Of a stretch of 64,000 nucleotides of DNA, positions 32,752 through 45,270 are shown piece after piece. Both the position numbers and the translations under genes were made by a program. Every line of letters starts with the position of its first letter. The stretch's first letter is position 1. Under the pieces are notes generated by a model that saw nothing but the letters and a program-made list of their open reading frames with translations, was not told the DNA's origin and did no database searches. The stretch comes from Eremomyces bilateralis CBS 781.70 (Eukaryota > Ascomycota > Dothideomycetes > Eremomycetales > Eremomycetaceae): contig NW_022985067.1 in NCBI RefSeq assembly GCF_010015585.1, positions 518,808-582,807 on the forward strand, given 5' to 3'.

Positions 32752-33513
32752 ATGGATCATCAGGTACGTTACCTTCAGTTTTGTGGGCGAACCGCTGTAT
32801 TGACAGTACTTCAGAATCGAGCAGGCTCCAAATTCGGCGGCGGAGGTGTCGCATCTCAGTCCTCGACCAATGCCGACCGTCGCGAGCGTCTCCGCAAACT
32901 CGCGCTCGAAAACATCGATCTAGAGAAAGACCCATACATCTTCAAGAACCATGTGGGCATGTTCGAGTGTCGACTCTGTCTGACAGTCCACCAAAACGAC
33001 GGCTCCTACCTCGCCCACACGCAAGGACGCAAGCATCAAACAAATCTAGCTCGGAGAGCAGCGCGTGAGCTAAAGGAGGGGAAGGATAAAGAGGGCGCGC
33101 TGCCGGGGATGGCGCAGATCCAAGTGCGGCGGAACCTTGTGAAGATCGGGCGGCCGGGCTACAAGATCACGAAGATCCGCGATCCGTTGACAAGGCAGAA
33201 CGGGCTATTGTTTCAATTGCAGTTTCCAGAGATCACACCAGGGATCAAACCCCGAGTACGGTTTATGAGCGCATTCGAGCAGAAAGTCGACGACCCCGAT
33301 AAGTCGTATCAGTATTTGCTGGTGGCCGCGGAACCCTATGAGACGTGTGCCTTCAAGCTTCAGGCGCGCGAAGTGGATCGAAGAGAGGGCAAATTTTTCG
33401 AGTGGTTTGATGAGGATAGCAAGGAATTCTGGGTTCAGGTGTTGTTCAAGACGGAGCGCGAGGAGCGTTACAGCGGTGTTCCAGGTTTGGCACCTTCCAT
33501 GGGCAAACGATGA
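32752..33513 (+). CDS. Splicing factor 3A subunit 2 (Prp11/SF3A2)
   Basis: Component of the SF3a complex of the U2 snRNP, needed for pre-spliceosome formation. ATG 32752. A 12-nt first exon (MDHQ, 32752-32763), a 51-nt intron and exon 2 (32815-33513) give 236 residues. Motifs in order are NRAGSKFGGGG, the matrin-type C2H2 zinc finger (FECRLCLTVHQNDGSYLAHTQGRKH shortened here to CRLC...HTQGRKH), and the conserved region PGYKITKIRDP with WVQVLFKTEREERYSGVPGL. The long proline-rich C-terminal repeats of the animal protein are absent, as in other fungi. Confidence 0.93.
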   Translation: MDHQVRYLQFCGRTAVLTVLQNRAGSKFGGGGVASQSSTNADRRERLRKLALENIDLEKDPYIFKNHVGMFECRLCLTVHQNDGSYLAHTQGRKHQTNLARRAARELKEGKDKEGALPGMAQIQVRRNLVKIGRPGYKITKIRDPLTRQNGLLFQLQFPEITPGIKPRVRFMSAFEQKVDDPDKSYQYLLVAAEPYETCAFKLQAREVDRREGKFFEWFDEDSKEFWVQVLFKTEREERYSGVPGLAPSMGKR

Positions 33514-36500
33514 AACCCTACCTAATAGTCTCTCTACGACTATTGGATTTGGGAACTATAAGAACACTCCCGATCGGCTGGGGTCCATTACGATGTTATG
33601 CAGAGGCTCCATACTGCCTCTCGATATGATATCCACCTGGGTTGTCTCTCCACGCGGTAAACGGCGGGAGTCTGGTGAATAATGGGGGAATCGAATAGAT
33701 ATGAGGCTAGATGGGCATCGAGCTGCACGACGGCAATCCGAATGTCCTATGAGATATAGCCCGTTGGCTTCGGGATGACAAAGAAGGGGTGTAATGACAG
33801 ATTGTATGAGAGTCAAGGAGAGACTTTCTAGTCAATACCAGGATCCAGCTACCTTTCTCTCCACAATGCATTCTACAGCGGAATTTGATTAATATTTACT
33901 TTGCTTTGCTTGTTCAAGAATTAGATTATCCCATGCAAAAATACTTTTGACGCCTAGAGCACCTTCTAGATGTTAAAGTACCGGTATGCGACTCCGTAGC
34001 GCCCTCCTCCTAGTACGAACCTGCTAAGCCCTGAGCCTTACAGTAGAAAAGAGCATTGAAGGTTTGCTAGCGCATTTGATGTAGCTGTTCTCCGTCATGC
34101 TGCGTTAGGGTCAATCTCACGAAACAAGGACGATCCGTTTAGGATTGGGTTACAAAGGGAGGGTTTTGAGACACTATAGTCCCTTGATTCCTGAATCTCG
34201 AGGAGCTAGAATTAGGATCTTTTAGCACTTGGCTGTTCATATGACGGGATGGTCACAGGACACTCGAGTGGAGGATAGATGGCTGGTTTTGCAAAGCATC
34301 GCACGACTTCTATCAATCACGATGGTTGCATATTAAAACGTCGGCAAAATAGGGGTATAGCAGAGGCTCTCCCGATAGAGACCGAACCACCCAAGCAATA
34401 CGCATCAATTTTAAACCTCCTTTCGAGCGTGTAGGGAATCCCTCATGCTTCTTCAGTGACGGGTGTATTCCATGGGGTAGTATCTGATATTCGCAATGGA
34501 ATCAAGTACAAATACTCCCTTGATAGGCGCTTAGAGACAAGACTCATTTCCTGTAGAGCATCAGGCCTGTGAGGAAGATTTCTGCCGTCTCATTCTCATT
34601 CATGTGCAGTTCCTCGGAAAATTGACACACCGCCAGACTCGCGTCACTACTCTTGCGCTGGCTAAGTCCTGTTGAGTGGAGATGGCAATCAAAGTCGGCA
34701 TTTCAAGGCCATTCTAACAATAGAATGGCGTCAATATTCCGGAATTCGCCTAAATTATCAATATATAATGTCAGTGCTGTGTGCGAATCAAGAGAGCAAC
34801 TCGCATGACTTGGAGCGAAGTGCTGATGGCAATATAAGGTAGATATCAGGTGGCTGCATAACTGCGATAGGGGAAGGACTGAGATTAATGGGGTGGCCAC
34901 AGTTACTCTCACACTGATAGATATCCAAATAATCAGTGTAATCGCCCGGAATTCGATATATGGTTGCTTCGATACACTGATACAACTGAAATGCTATGAT
35001 TTCAATCGACGAAAGTTCATGACTATGCATCATATCACATACGACCTTTACCAGCAGTCATGGAAAGGAAATCGATAAATCTAATACTCTCCTAGTATGG
35101 TGTATTTGCGAAAAGGGGCTCACTATGTGCAACCCAGTCTATCACGCGCCTCACCTCCCTGCATCATTAAAACTGCAAAATAACCTCAAGTGAAGAAAAT
35201 CAAGTGCGCCACAGTGTCGTATTCTTCTCCTGTCCTTGACAGCGGAACCAAACAGAGGCTGCAGTGTGTCGGATGCATACCAGAACCACCCAGTCGGTTC
35301 AGTCGACCATGCATTCGGTCCGTCAGATGACCGGTTCGACCCTCTGACCAACACCCTTGTCGAGGTTATCGGAAGGCAACCGGATAGGACGCATAAGATA
35401 TGCATATCAAAAACCTGTTTCATTGATGCTATTGGAGAGGAGAGAGAGGTGACGTACGAAGAAGTAAGGAATTAGATAGGGGTAAAGGGAGTTTTAGGGG
35501 TCAGGCCCGGCGATAGTGCATGATGCTATTCGCATGAACTGTGGATAATGATGAAAGGTTGTATTGCAAAAGCGACCGGGCTGAATGGTAACCCGGGTCT
35601 CACCATGCAGTTGAGAATTCCCCAAGTACCGATACCTTTGTCTATATCTCCACGACGACGTTGAATCTTTGGTAACCATATTTTGGGACTGGTACCGACT
35701 GGAACCACACTTCATGTTGACTGAATAGGAAGTGCATCGAACTGTCCTTGGAAGTAACATTCGTCTCACCCAAATACTTTCTAACATTGATTAGCAAATC
35801 ATATGGAAGAGACTAGGGAAATTGTGAGCTGATTGCTGCCACACTGAATAATCAATCGCCAAATATGGAGCAAACATAGCCGTCGCATCCGACATCAGGC
35901 AACAGAAGTGGAAGAGGTTCCGCCAAATTCGTTACACAGGGCTATTCAGATCCAAAAATGGCTAAATATCTAGTTCGTCTCAGGACCGAACACAAATATC
36001 ATTGAGCATGGTGATGATTTGCTGGGCGATGGTCAATACGCCGTGCAACGAAGCCCGTCGTGACTCAGATCTGACATTGATATTGTGCAGTGGGTGAAAT
36101 TGGAGGAAAGGTATTTCACCAATGACGAACGGAATACGCTCCGGCTTATTCACTGGTTGAGGACCTGGAAAAATAATTGAAGTAATCATTGGCATCGTCG
36201 ACAAGGCAAGCCCTGTAGGGGGTGCACATCCGATCCCCGCAATGTGGTGTGGGGGAAAGGGGGGGTGAAGCGATCGATCATCAATGGATCACCACTGACT
36301 CGACTCCGCTGGTGATCTCCAGCCAGACAAAGAAAACCGGCCATCAACCGAACCGACTAGTGTCATGGTCCATGAAACTAGAGACTACACAGTACTTAGT
36401 TCTGAGCCCTTAGGATAAGCCAATAGATCATGCCAAAAATCAACGCCTGTACGACGATATCGTGTAACAACATCCGCACATCTGCAGGACACTGTGTTGA

Positions 36501-37022
36501 TGCGATGCGATTTGTGGCTGTTGCACCTATCGGAACTGTTGTGGATCGATCCATCGATAGGAATATCTGGTTTGTTTCACATTCCAGTCTGAGTGAACGA
36601 TGACCGCCAGAAACCTGTTCGTATATTGACTTTTGCTCCAAGTACCACACGGAGGTGCTCGCCTCTTAATAACCCCTCCGATCTGCTGTCGTCTCCACCT
36701 TTCTTACTCTCTACTTACTGAGCATCGATTTGAACTCATAATGATTAGTTCATCGCGAAAGAGGAAATCCTGCCGGTAACGCCCTGGTTTCGCCCCGAGA
36801 TGGGCACTGTGTATAGCTAAGATGCAGACCGGAAGATGCCTTGAGAGTTGAAATGCATTGTCGATCCTCAACATGCGCCATGCTTCATGCTACTGGTCAA
36901 GCCATGAAAGCTGAGCGACTGGCTACCCGCCAGCAAGTACAGGGATCTCCCATCGACGGACTGCAGGACAACTGGTGTGTGTGGGCAAAATCCGGGTCCT
37001 TGCTGGTTGTTTGATCAATGCT

Positions 37023-37052
37023 TGCTGCCGTGCTGCCGTGCTGCCGTGCTGC
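37023..37052 (+). repeat. 8-bp TGCTGCCG tandem repeat
   Basis: Three exact copies of TGCTGCCG and part of a fourth. It is a short microsatellite-like array in the gene-free interval. Confidence 0.8.
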
Positions 37053-40000
37053 GAGATCTTGCAAGGTGGATTGGTGGCCGGAAAGATCGTATGTGTACAA
37101 GTAACTCCAGAAAGTAGCATTTGAAATTCTACGCCGTTCAAAAATCTGATAGGACCGGCGGCGTATTCTCCGGGACTGAGATCAAATCTGATTTCTCGGA
37201 GACTTTAGCCAATGTCGCAACTGTCGAGCTGCCCTTGAGACAGTTGTCGTCTCTCACATTCCGATGACTGCCCTCTGGCGCTTGGATCGCTATCCATACG
37301 TGAATGGTCAGTTGGGGCCACTTTCCGCCCAAAGGTCAATATCAAACCCGATTTGTCTGGTCGTCATAAAGTGCACAACATATGCATTTCCCCCCATGAC
37401 CAGGTTACGATTGCCTCGTATCGTGAAGGGCACGCCATTGCTGGCCCTTGCGGTTTGTTAAAATCTCGGTTGAAGTGACACAATGGATAGTAATTGAAAA
37501 ACCGACAGAAGCCTCGCCAAAGTCATCGCTTGGATGGACCAATGGGACATTACCCCACTCCAGCCGTATATTAGATTCCGTATATTAATAGCATTTCATC
37601 CAAGCAGATTCACGGGGTTTGGACGTTAAACTCTGCCGACTCAGTCCATTCGGAGTGAATTGATCATCCAAACCTTGAAATTCGCACTGACGGGCACTGT
37701 ACCATTCCACTTGGTCAGCCTCGGTGGGATAGGCGGATCGACTGCTGCCTAGGGTATTTCTCAGAACAACAATCACGAATTTAAGACAACTGGAAACCGG
37801 AGGCGCGTGCCAAGATTTTGTTCATCTGGTCGATATCGCTGTATTCGAGCCGAAGGGTCTGAGTCAATGGCTGATTCCATGCAGCGTCGAGCAGTGGCTT
37901 TCCTGTTATCGGAACCCGGACGACTGCGCCTCACAGTACCTTGATGCATTCGAGTCAAGTTTCATCCTGGCATTGTTCAGGGCTCTTGTCGCTGTCTCGC
38001 CTCAATTCTCTGACATGGGGTTTCAATGCGGTGTACCGGCGGGCGCATGGCGATACTGCTGCAGCTGATCAGTGAGCACCTCAGGCCAGTCCCAATACCC
38101 GTAGCAGAGCGAGTGAATAACGCGGATTCGGACTGCTGAAAACCTCGCTTCGGACTTTCCGCCGAGGAGGGACCTTCAGCAAGGAACTACATCCTCAGTG
38201 TCGATCTGTAGCATGTTTATGTACTCCCTGCATATCGCCGCCGGAACCTGCGCCACATCGACTGTTTGCGGTGGCGATACTACGCAATATATTTGAACGG
38301 CACAGTCGAGCGAAGCTCAGAATCCGTTGCACTCGGGCAGTAGAACGGAGATGAGTGGACGGGAGAACATCTGCGCTAGGGAGAGCGGCCCAAGGACCCT
38401 AAGCTTGCATGAAGGTCATCCTGATGGACGAGCAGCAACAGTCGTTTGATTGGTTGCATGATCCTAGAATGTAGGTCATCCGTCCGTAGGCCTGATAGAG
38501 CGGCGGGGCGAATTAGAGAGGCAGAGAGCAGGACGGGGACGCAATTCAGTGCTTGACTTCTCGAGCACGGAAATGCGACCGATCAATCAGATGGAGAAAT
38601 GGGCCAGCCTGCCCCGCAGATGCGACCCGAGAATCTGGCTTTGTTTCTCTGGAATCCCTTGCGTTCGTCGATGCTGAAAGACGCCCGTTTGTTGATAGAA
38701 TGAGTTGCGAATCGCAGATTCGCAGCGCTTTGACCGCCCGTCCCGCAATGTCTCAGGTTATACGGTTCCTTCGCGGTCCATCGGTTCATGCGAGGCCAAG
38801 ACGGGAGGGAAAAATCGAAACCTTAAGACTTGAGAAGCTGAGTGGAGGAGCCAACGGCAACTGGTCAAAGCCACAGATGATGGTGATGCCACTTGCTAGG
38901 GAGTACGGTTGATGATTCCAGCCCATTCGGACACATTGAACATGCATTGCTGCTGACTGAGACGAGGCGTTCCGAGTTAGTTCGTACAAGATAGAAACTG
39001 TTGGTGAGCAATCAAATGTAATCAATTCTGACAATGGACCCACGATGCCGTTCAGTAACAATCAATTGCATATTGCAACGTACTGTACTTATTTCGGTTC
39101 GACTTCCAAGTCATTTCGATTTTTCAAAAAGTCGATATCTCAACTGGCATGGTCGCAACTCGCGTTCTGTGCTCTAGTTCCCCGCAGGTGGGCGATCGAT
39201 GGCGGCATGGCGCAGCGGCGGGCTCTGCCTCTGTCGAACCGGGAGTAGAACCTGTAGAAGCGATGGGCCGCTGCGGGATCCAAGCACCTGGGCATGCATG
39301 AGCCGATGCGAGTCTGCCGTATAATGGCCTCTAGCCTATGGGCCTCTGGGACTCTCCCCCGATTTGTGAATCTTTCATCCACGATCAAGGCACAATGTCC
39401 AAAAGCGCCATGCTGAGCTTTGACGGTTCGAGTTTGCGCCCACCGAGATACCCATGCCGTCTGCATCGTAGTCGTCGGCCGCGTGAATATCCAACGCCCC
39501 TATTAACTGGGTCCTAGGAGTCAGGATAGGGCTTCATCTGGTCGCGCGATGTCCAATCCAGCGAGGCCAAGACCTATTGACGGAGAAACATCTTGCGCTG
39601 CTACCAAAACCGGGCCCTAGTGATGCACCTAAGGAAGCTGCAAGCTGCAACGATTCCAGCAATCCGTCTACGTGATGGCGAAATTGCGCAGAAACGGACA
39701 AGCGTCTCCGCATGGGACATGGTGGCGTACTGCAGTCAGTCCATTATCAGAATATCAACCGCTCAAAATAATCAAATTGTCATCGTTCTCTAGGCAGACG
39801 AGGCCGTCCAGCGGAGCCTCCTGCCCGTTATCCAGCAGCGGCTCATCGCTTGTGGCGACCACTACCTGTCTCGGAGTGCGCTAGAGCTTCTTCGAGGCAT
39901 GGGCAGATCTCCAGCTCATGAAGATCTCGGGCTCACAAAGTCCGTTGAGGTCCGAAAAGGGAACGGTTTTCATTATAAAATGTTCACACAATTCACATAA

Positions 40001-41847
40001 GGAAATTCGGGCCGTGCTACTTCCTTCACGACTGGACCCCAATCCCCATTCGATGTGTCTCTCATGGCGCCATTCGCGAACATAAAACCGAATTGCGCGT
40101 CGAAGGATTAAGGTCTGAGGATCAGCTCGGCAGCCTAATGGTCGAATAATCAATGAATTCCCGAAATAAAGTGAATGGGGAAGGTTTACGATCGCATTTG
40201 GACTGGCGCCTTAGTGCGTGCAGGGTCAACCGAGTTGCCCGTCCATCCGCCGCGGTTGCGACTTGCAACTGGCGACTGGGGACTCGCGGGCGGACAGGAG
40301 CGAAGCCTTGAGTGACTTTGCAAATTCGCCACCCGCGGATAGCGGTCTTAGCGGAGGGACCAGGGGGTAAGGATTCTCCAATACTATCAGAGATCGCGAA
40401 CAAGGCTGCGGAAAAATCTGTAACCGACAAGAACTTCGAGTACGCGATTTCCGTAGCGCCGCTGGATTTCAAGACTGGCAAAGAGCGGTTGGAGACTTGA
40501 AAGATGTGCGCGTGACTTTCGTGACAACATGAATTGTCGGTGTAATTACCTGGAATGAATCGTGTGGAAGAATCAAACGAGGACAACATCATGGTTCCTC
40601 TGGCTGGCAATATCAAAGGCTTAAACCCGGACCAGGGAATTGATGCCATCTGGGGCTTCGGACGGCGGCTACGAGATACAAGTCCCGCCACCATACACGG
40701 TGATTGGAGGGATGACTAGTCGCGAGCCGAGAGAGTTCGATTTGGCAGACGAGAGACCAGACTGCCAGGTAGATGCCGGTCATGTCCAAACCGATTGGGA
40801 AGCTCAAGCAAAGACCACCGTGACTTGCAGAGTGAGCAGGGCTTCTGGATGGGGACCGACAGGATATTGCAGATAGGGAGGATCAGAAGACTCAGAACAA
40901 GGACAGAAGAGTCCGGAGAGGGGAGCAGCGGACTGCTCATTTTATATTCGAATGACTGACTGACTGACCGACATCGTCATACGTTCAATCACCACCAAAG
41001 ACTTCCTAGTTCCCGCCCCCAGTGCGGAGGACTCTAGCCTGGGGCCAGCCGCGGTGAGACATTTGGAAATGTTACAGTTCTCTTGTGCCTTGGAAGTTGG
41101 ATATTAATGTAGTACGGGAGATACTCTAGAGTCAAGAATAGGACGGGTAAGGGACCTTAGGAAATACCTTGAATGTGTACCCTGAATGTGTACCTGTACA
41201 GTAGTTTCATCACTGCAGATACCATATATTCCGTACTTATTCCTGTCATCCGCTGATATGTACAAGATGTACTCTGTACTACGTAGGTACCCGTACCGGT
41301 ACTTCATGATTCTGCGCCGCTTTTACTCTCGAGGATTGATCGTCTAGAAACATCCTGGTCCAATCGTACCTCTAATATCATTGTCGGCGAACGACGGTTT
41401 ACGAATCCGATATCAACCTGCATTCCCGCCCATTCTCCAAGGAAGCCTATTCACTATCCGGTCTTATTTGCATTTCCATTATTACTCCCACGCCCCAACC
41501 CCTCAATCCTGTCCTCCTGTCCTCCTGTCCTCACTACCATCTCTCCTCACATCGCATTCCTAGGAATTCCCAGGTGACGGTTTCGCTGTGCCTGCCCTTG
41601 CTTCCTACACCCGCCTTACAGAATCCTGCCGGTGAACTCCTGATGGAGAGACAACCATTGCTGAGAGCGTGAAACCTTATTGTCAGGTGAGTTGATCGAA
41701 GCGAACGTCCTATTCTTGGACCATCCGTTCGAAGATCCGAACTCTCTTCGTCTCCCGTCTCGCCTTCTGTTATTCTGGCCTCTGGATGGCCTGGGAACAC
41801 CCGCTGCCGCAGCTCATCACGCGCATCATCATCCAATCCATCAGAGA

Positions 41848-41883
41848 CAAGAACTGCACCAAGAACTGCACCAAGAACTGCAC
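41848..41883 (+). repeat. 12-bp tandem repeat, three copies
   Basis: CAAGAACTGCAC occurs three times in a row without change, upstream of the RSC7-type gene. It is probably simple slippage. Its place in a long CT-rich leader makes length variation between strains likely. Confidence 0.85.
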
Positions 41884-42923
41884 CGCCTTCTGCGACCTGC
41901 GCGCCCATCCCATCCCTTGCCCCCTCCCTCCCTCCATCCATCCATCCCTCGTCCACTCCACCCTCCATCTCCCCTCCTCCATTCATCTGATCCCAATCAT
42001 CCATCCATTTGATAGAAGAGGCTCCTGGGCTTGCCTCTCTCTGTCCTATCCACTTTTTCCATCCTCCATCCAATATCATTTTCCGTCCACCCATCGTCGT
42101 CCATCTTGCCTTGCACCCGCTTGACCGGACCTGGTTGACCTGCGCCTTTCCCTTTTTCCTTGCCCTGCCTACCGCCGACCAACCTGCAACCAACAACCAG
42201 CAACCCACTTCGTCGCATACCCGCGAATGCTCGTCATTAGAGGGTGCGGGAGCGTCCGCTGACACGTTGTAGGGTCAACCAGCTGTTTCTTGTCCGGCTT
42301 CATCCTCCCGCGAATCATCGTGACTCGCTTCCGGCTGTGAAACGTTTTGCACATCTTTTCACCGCAACACCTTGCAGCTTGCAGCTCTTCCCGCCTTCCC
42401 GCACGCACCAACAGAGGCAGGCAATCGGTAAATCATCCAGGCGGTCCATTTCTTGTCGCATATTCGCATACTCGCATACTGGCATCCGATTCTTCCATGT
42501 ACCCAGACCGGCAGACACCCCGACAAATACCTTTAGACCTGAGATCTCACAGCTGCGCTTCATTGACTAGCACCGGACCCCTTCGCGACCGATCGTGATC
42601 CCGGATTGCGCAGAAGCCACTGACTGTACAGTGTGTTCCACCCCCGCTCCCTTGACCTTCCCGCCTCCCGGACCCGCTGGTCGCTGCGCTCGATACCTGC
42701 CAGATCCCGACTTCGACCACTCAAATCTCTTCGCATGTCGTCGGCCGTCACGACTGCACCTCAACGTCTTCCATTCCCGTTGACCATCCATCGTCGCCAA
42801 CGCCCGTCGCGTCGCTCGACCGACTTGTTAAGCTCCTCACCGCCTCCAGCCGCTTGAGCCGGACGGCGTGCCCTCGCTCGGAAACTGGATTCTCTACGAC
42901 AAAGCGTGCTCGTCGCCGGAGCC

Positions 42924-45270
42924 ATGTCGCATCCCGGCCCAATCAATGGCGGCTTGGGTCATGGCAGTATCGATGGATCTGGGACCATCAATCCCGCAGC
43001 GTTAAATGCGATAGGTACGATATGATATTTCTTATGATCTGCTATGTCGGTGCGCGCCTGCGATGCCCGGACCGTGCAATTGATGATGGGCTATGGTGTG
43101 CAATCGCGACCCGTCTTTCGTTACATCCGTCCGCGTGCATCCGCACCTGGCGAGAAATGTTGCTGACGTTGCGCTTTTCCTTTAGTTCCAGGTGTACCTC
43201 AAAGTGCGGTCTACGGTATGGCGCAACAATCAACCCCTCGAGGCATGAAACGAAGCCGCACCCCCGATGTTGGCGATGACCATGCGGTGGGCGCTGAAGC
43301 AGGTCGGTAGTCCCAAGAAGAGTTGTGTGACATAGTATCCGTGATGACGGCGACCTCCAAACATTCTATTTGTCTCGGCGCACTAACGTTTCTTTACGAT
43401 AGATGATTCTAAACCACGAAAAAGAGGTCGACCTCCAAAGGCCAAACTTTCAGACGCCTCGTCAACTGCGGTCCATGGACAAACGCCCATTCACCACCCG
43501 ATTCACACTCCTCGGACCGCCACCCAACAACTTCCTCAGACATCCCCTTCACATGCATCGCCGCCTCCGAAAGCGACTCCTACGAAGACCACCGTTGTCA
43601 AAGCGCTACCGACCGTTCGAGACCACACCACCGATCAGCTTAACGAAGAAGGCGACGAATACATACCGCGTGAGTTCGACGAAGCCGGCGAGAAGAAGAT
43701 TGCTCCCAACGGCGCGCCACTTGACGGACGCGAGTATCATTGTCGCACCTTCTACGTACCGAATCGGGGCGATAAGCTGTTTATGCTAGCCACCGAATGC
43801 GCTAGGGTTCTCGGATATCGCGACTCCTACCTGCTATTCAACAAGAATCGGTCCCTGTTCAAGATCATTGCTTCGCAGGCCGAGAAAGATGACCTGATCC
43901 AGCAGGAGGTTCTCCCGTATTCATACCGATCCCGTCAAATCGCCATCGTTACAGCACGGTCGATGTTCCGTCAGTTTGGCAGCCGATTGATCAAGAACGG
44001 TCGCCGCGTTCGGGATGATTACTGGGAGAGCAAGGCGAGAAAGCAAGGATTCACTGAGGAAGACGCCGCCGGAGAGAAACGACCGGGGGGTGCCAAAGCC
44101 AGAGAAGCCGCCGCTGCCGAAGCCAGTGGAGTTGCGCATTTAACGGCGCTTCCGCACGGAGAGATCATCTACAGCAACGGCCCCAATCCGTTCGAGCAGC
44201 AACCTGGCATGGGCGGACTTGCTGCCTCGTTGGCGCCTTTGCCAATGATCAATCCACTCGCCGACTTGCCACGAGGAGACTACGGCATTCAACGACCACG
44301 TCATGAGATTACAGGCACTCCCTATCAGGATCGCACGCAACCTAGCACAGCAACCGAGATTCTCAACCAAGCCGCGCAGACAGCCGAGTACAATAAGGTC
44401 ATCAACCAGCAGCGCACCAATCGGGGACAGTATCTTGAAGATATCTGGAAACGTCCGCACGATCCTCCTCAACAGCCACGTCCAGCAACTCCCGCCGAGC
44501 AGACCGCCGTCAGTCGTACTTCTCACGCCCTCCCCTCTCCGCAGATGGTGGTTGCTGGGACCATGCCGGGTGGCTCGTCGCAAACTCCTAATGCTCACCA
44601 TCGCGGCCAACAGCCTCCCATGATGGCCCCTTCGCCATACACGCAACCCACTCAACACCATCCCTCCATGGTCGCTCCATCACCGGTCCAAGGCATACCC
44701 CAACCCTCCCTCCGGCCGGATCAGCATCCTCATCCTCTCCAGCAGCAACACCGCTCCCCCAGCGTTGGCTCTTCTAGTGGCGCCAACGTCTCGTCCGCAC
44801 CCTCCCACGTTCAACAACCACAGTCGTCCTACACCGGATACCCACCCCACGCCAACCAGATATGGGGCCAACAGCCACCACAACCCGTCCCCTCTCCCCT
44901 CCAGCACCAAGCCTACGGCTACTCTCAGAACGTCCAACAACAATCCCCCCACCTCCAGCAACAATCCCCAATGCAGCCCCCCCAGCTGCCCCCCCAACAC
45001 CAAACCCCCAACATGCACGCCGCCGGGGCTCCCTCGCCCATGGGCTATCCAAGCATGCATCAGCACCAGGGCGGCATGGGCGGCCCGGCGCAGGGATACG
45101 CAAACCCGAGCCCCGTGCGAAACCCGCAGATGAACTTCCATCCGGGCCAGCCGCAGCAGCAGTTCATGCACCCGGGTTCGCCGGCGCAGGGAGGTGCGCA
45201 GGCGGGACAGGGAATGCATGGATGGACGGGACAGACGGGGCCGGCAGGCCAAAGTTGGCAGGGGTTCTGA
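42924..45270 (+). CDS. RSC7/Swp82-type chromatin-remodelling complex subunit
   Basis: Subunit of SWI/SNF or RSC remodellers (CRC_subunit family; yeast Rsc7/Npl6 and Swp82). Three exons (42924-43014, 43192-43302, 43403-45270) give 689 residues. ATG 42924 opens MSHPGPINGGLGHG. An AT-hook (PRKRGRPPK) near residue 70 suggests DNA binding. The conserved CRC domain follows: EFDEAGEKKIAPNGAPLDGR, CRTFYVPNRGDKLFMLA, YRDSYLLFNKNRSLFKI and QIAIVTARSMFRQFGSRLI. The C-terminal 350 residues are a Gln/Pro/His-rich disordered region. Intron 1 (43015-43191) is long and ends with two AGs six bases apart (TTTAG and TTCCAG), both keeping frame. Upstream is a very long CT-rich region that may be leader. Confidence 0.88.

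Larger units (their letters stand above)
33514..42923. other. 9.4-kb stretch without a supportable gene
   Basis: No domain-bearing ORF or convincing exon chain was found on either strand. Small frames exist, for example minus 40694-40122, minus 36204-35980 and minus 36650-36396; the last ends in a hydrophobic run. They lack motifs. The interval holds an 8-bp TGCTGCCG tandem repeat at 37023-37052, a GTAC-rich patch at about 41160-41310, three copies of a 12-bp CAAGAACTGCAC unit at 41848-41883, and CCATCC-type pyrimidine repeats around 41930-41960. The last 1-1.5 kb is CT-rich and may be the leader and promoter of the RSC7-type gene at 42924. Decayed genes or non-coding RNAs cannot be excluded. 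Confidence 0.5.

Noticed and set aside
37314-37450. Short minus-strand frame reading NGVPFTIRGNRNLVMGG
   Set aside because: Protein-like but only about 48 codons between stops, with no flanking exon that joins in frame.
39195-39280. tRNA-like A-box TGGCGCAGCGG with a nearby TCGAACC
   Set aside because: The acceptor stem has no partner and the T-arm does not fold at the right distance.
40122-40694. 190-codon minus-strand ORF
   Set aside because: No motif, no hydrophobic or repeat pattern, and no splice partners; kept only as part of the gene-free interval.
41534-42265. 243-codon minus-strand ORF
   Set aside because: Driven by CCATCC-type repeats and CT-rich DNA; the repeated GAVL/MDGGW-like residues come from the simple repeats.
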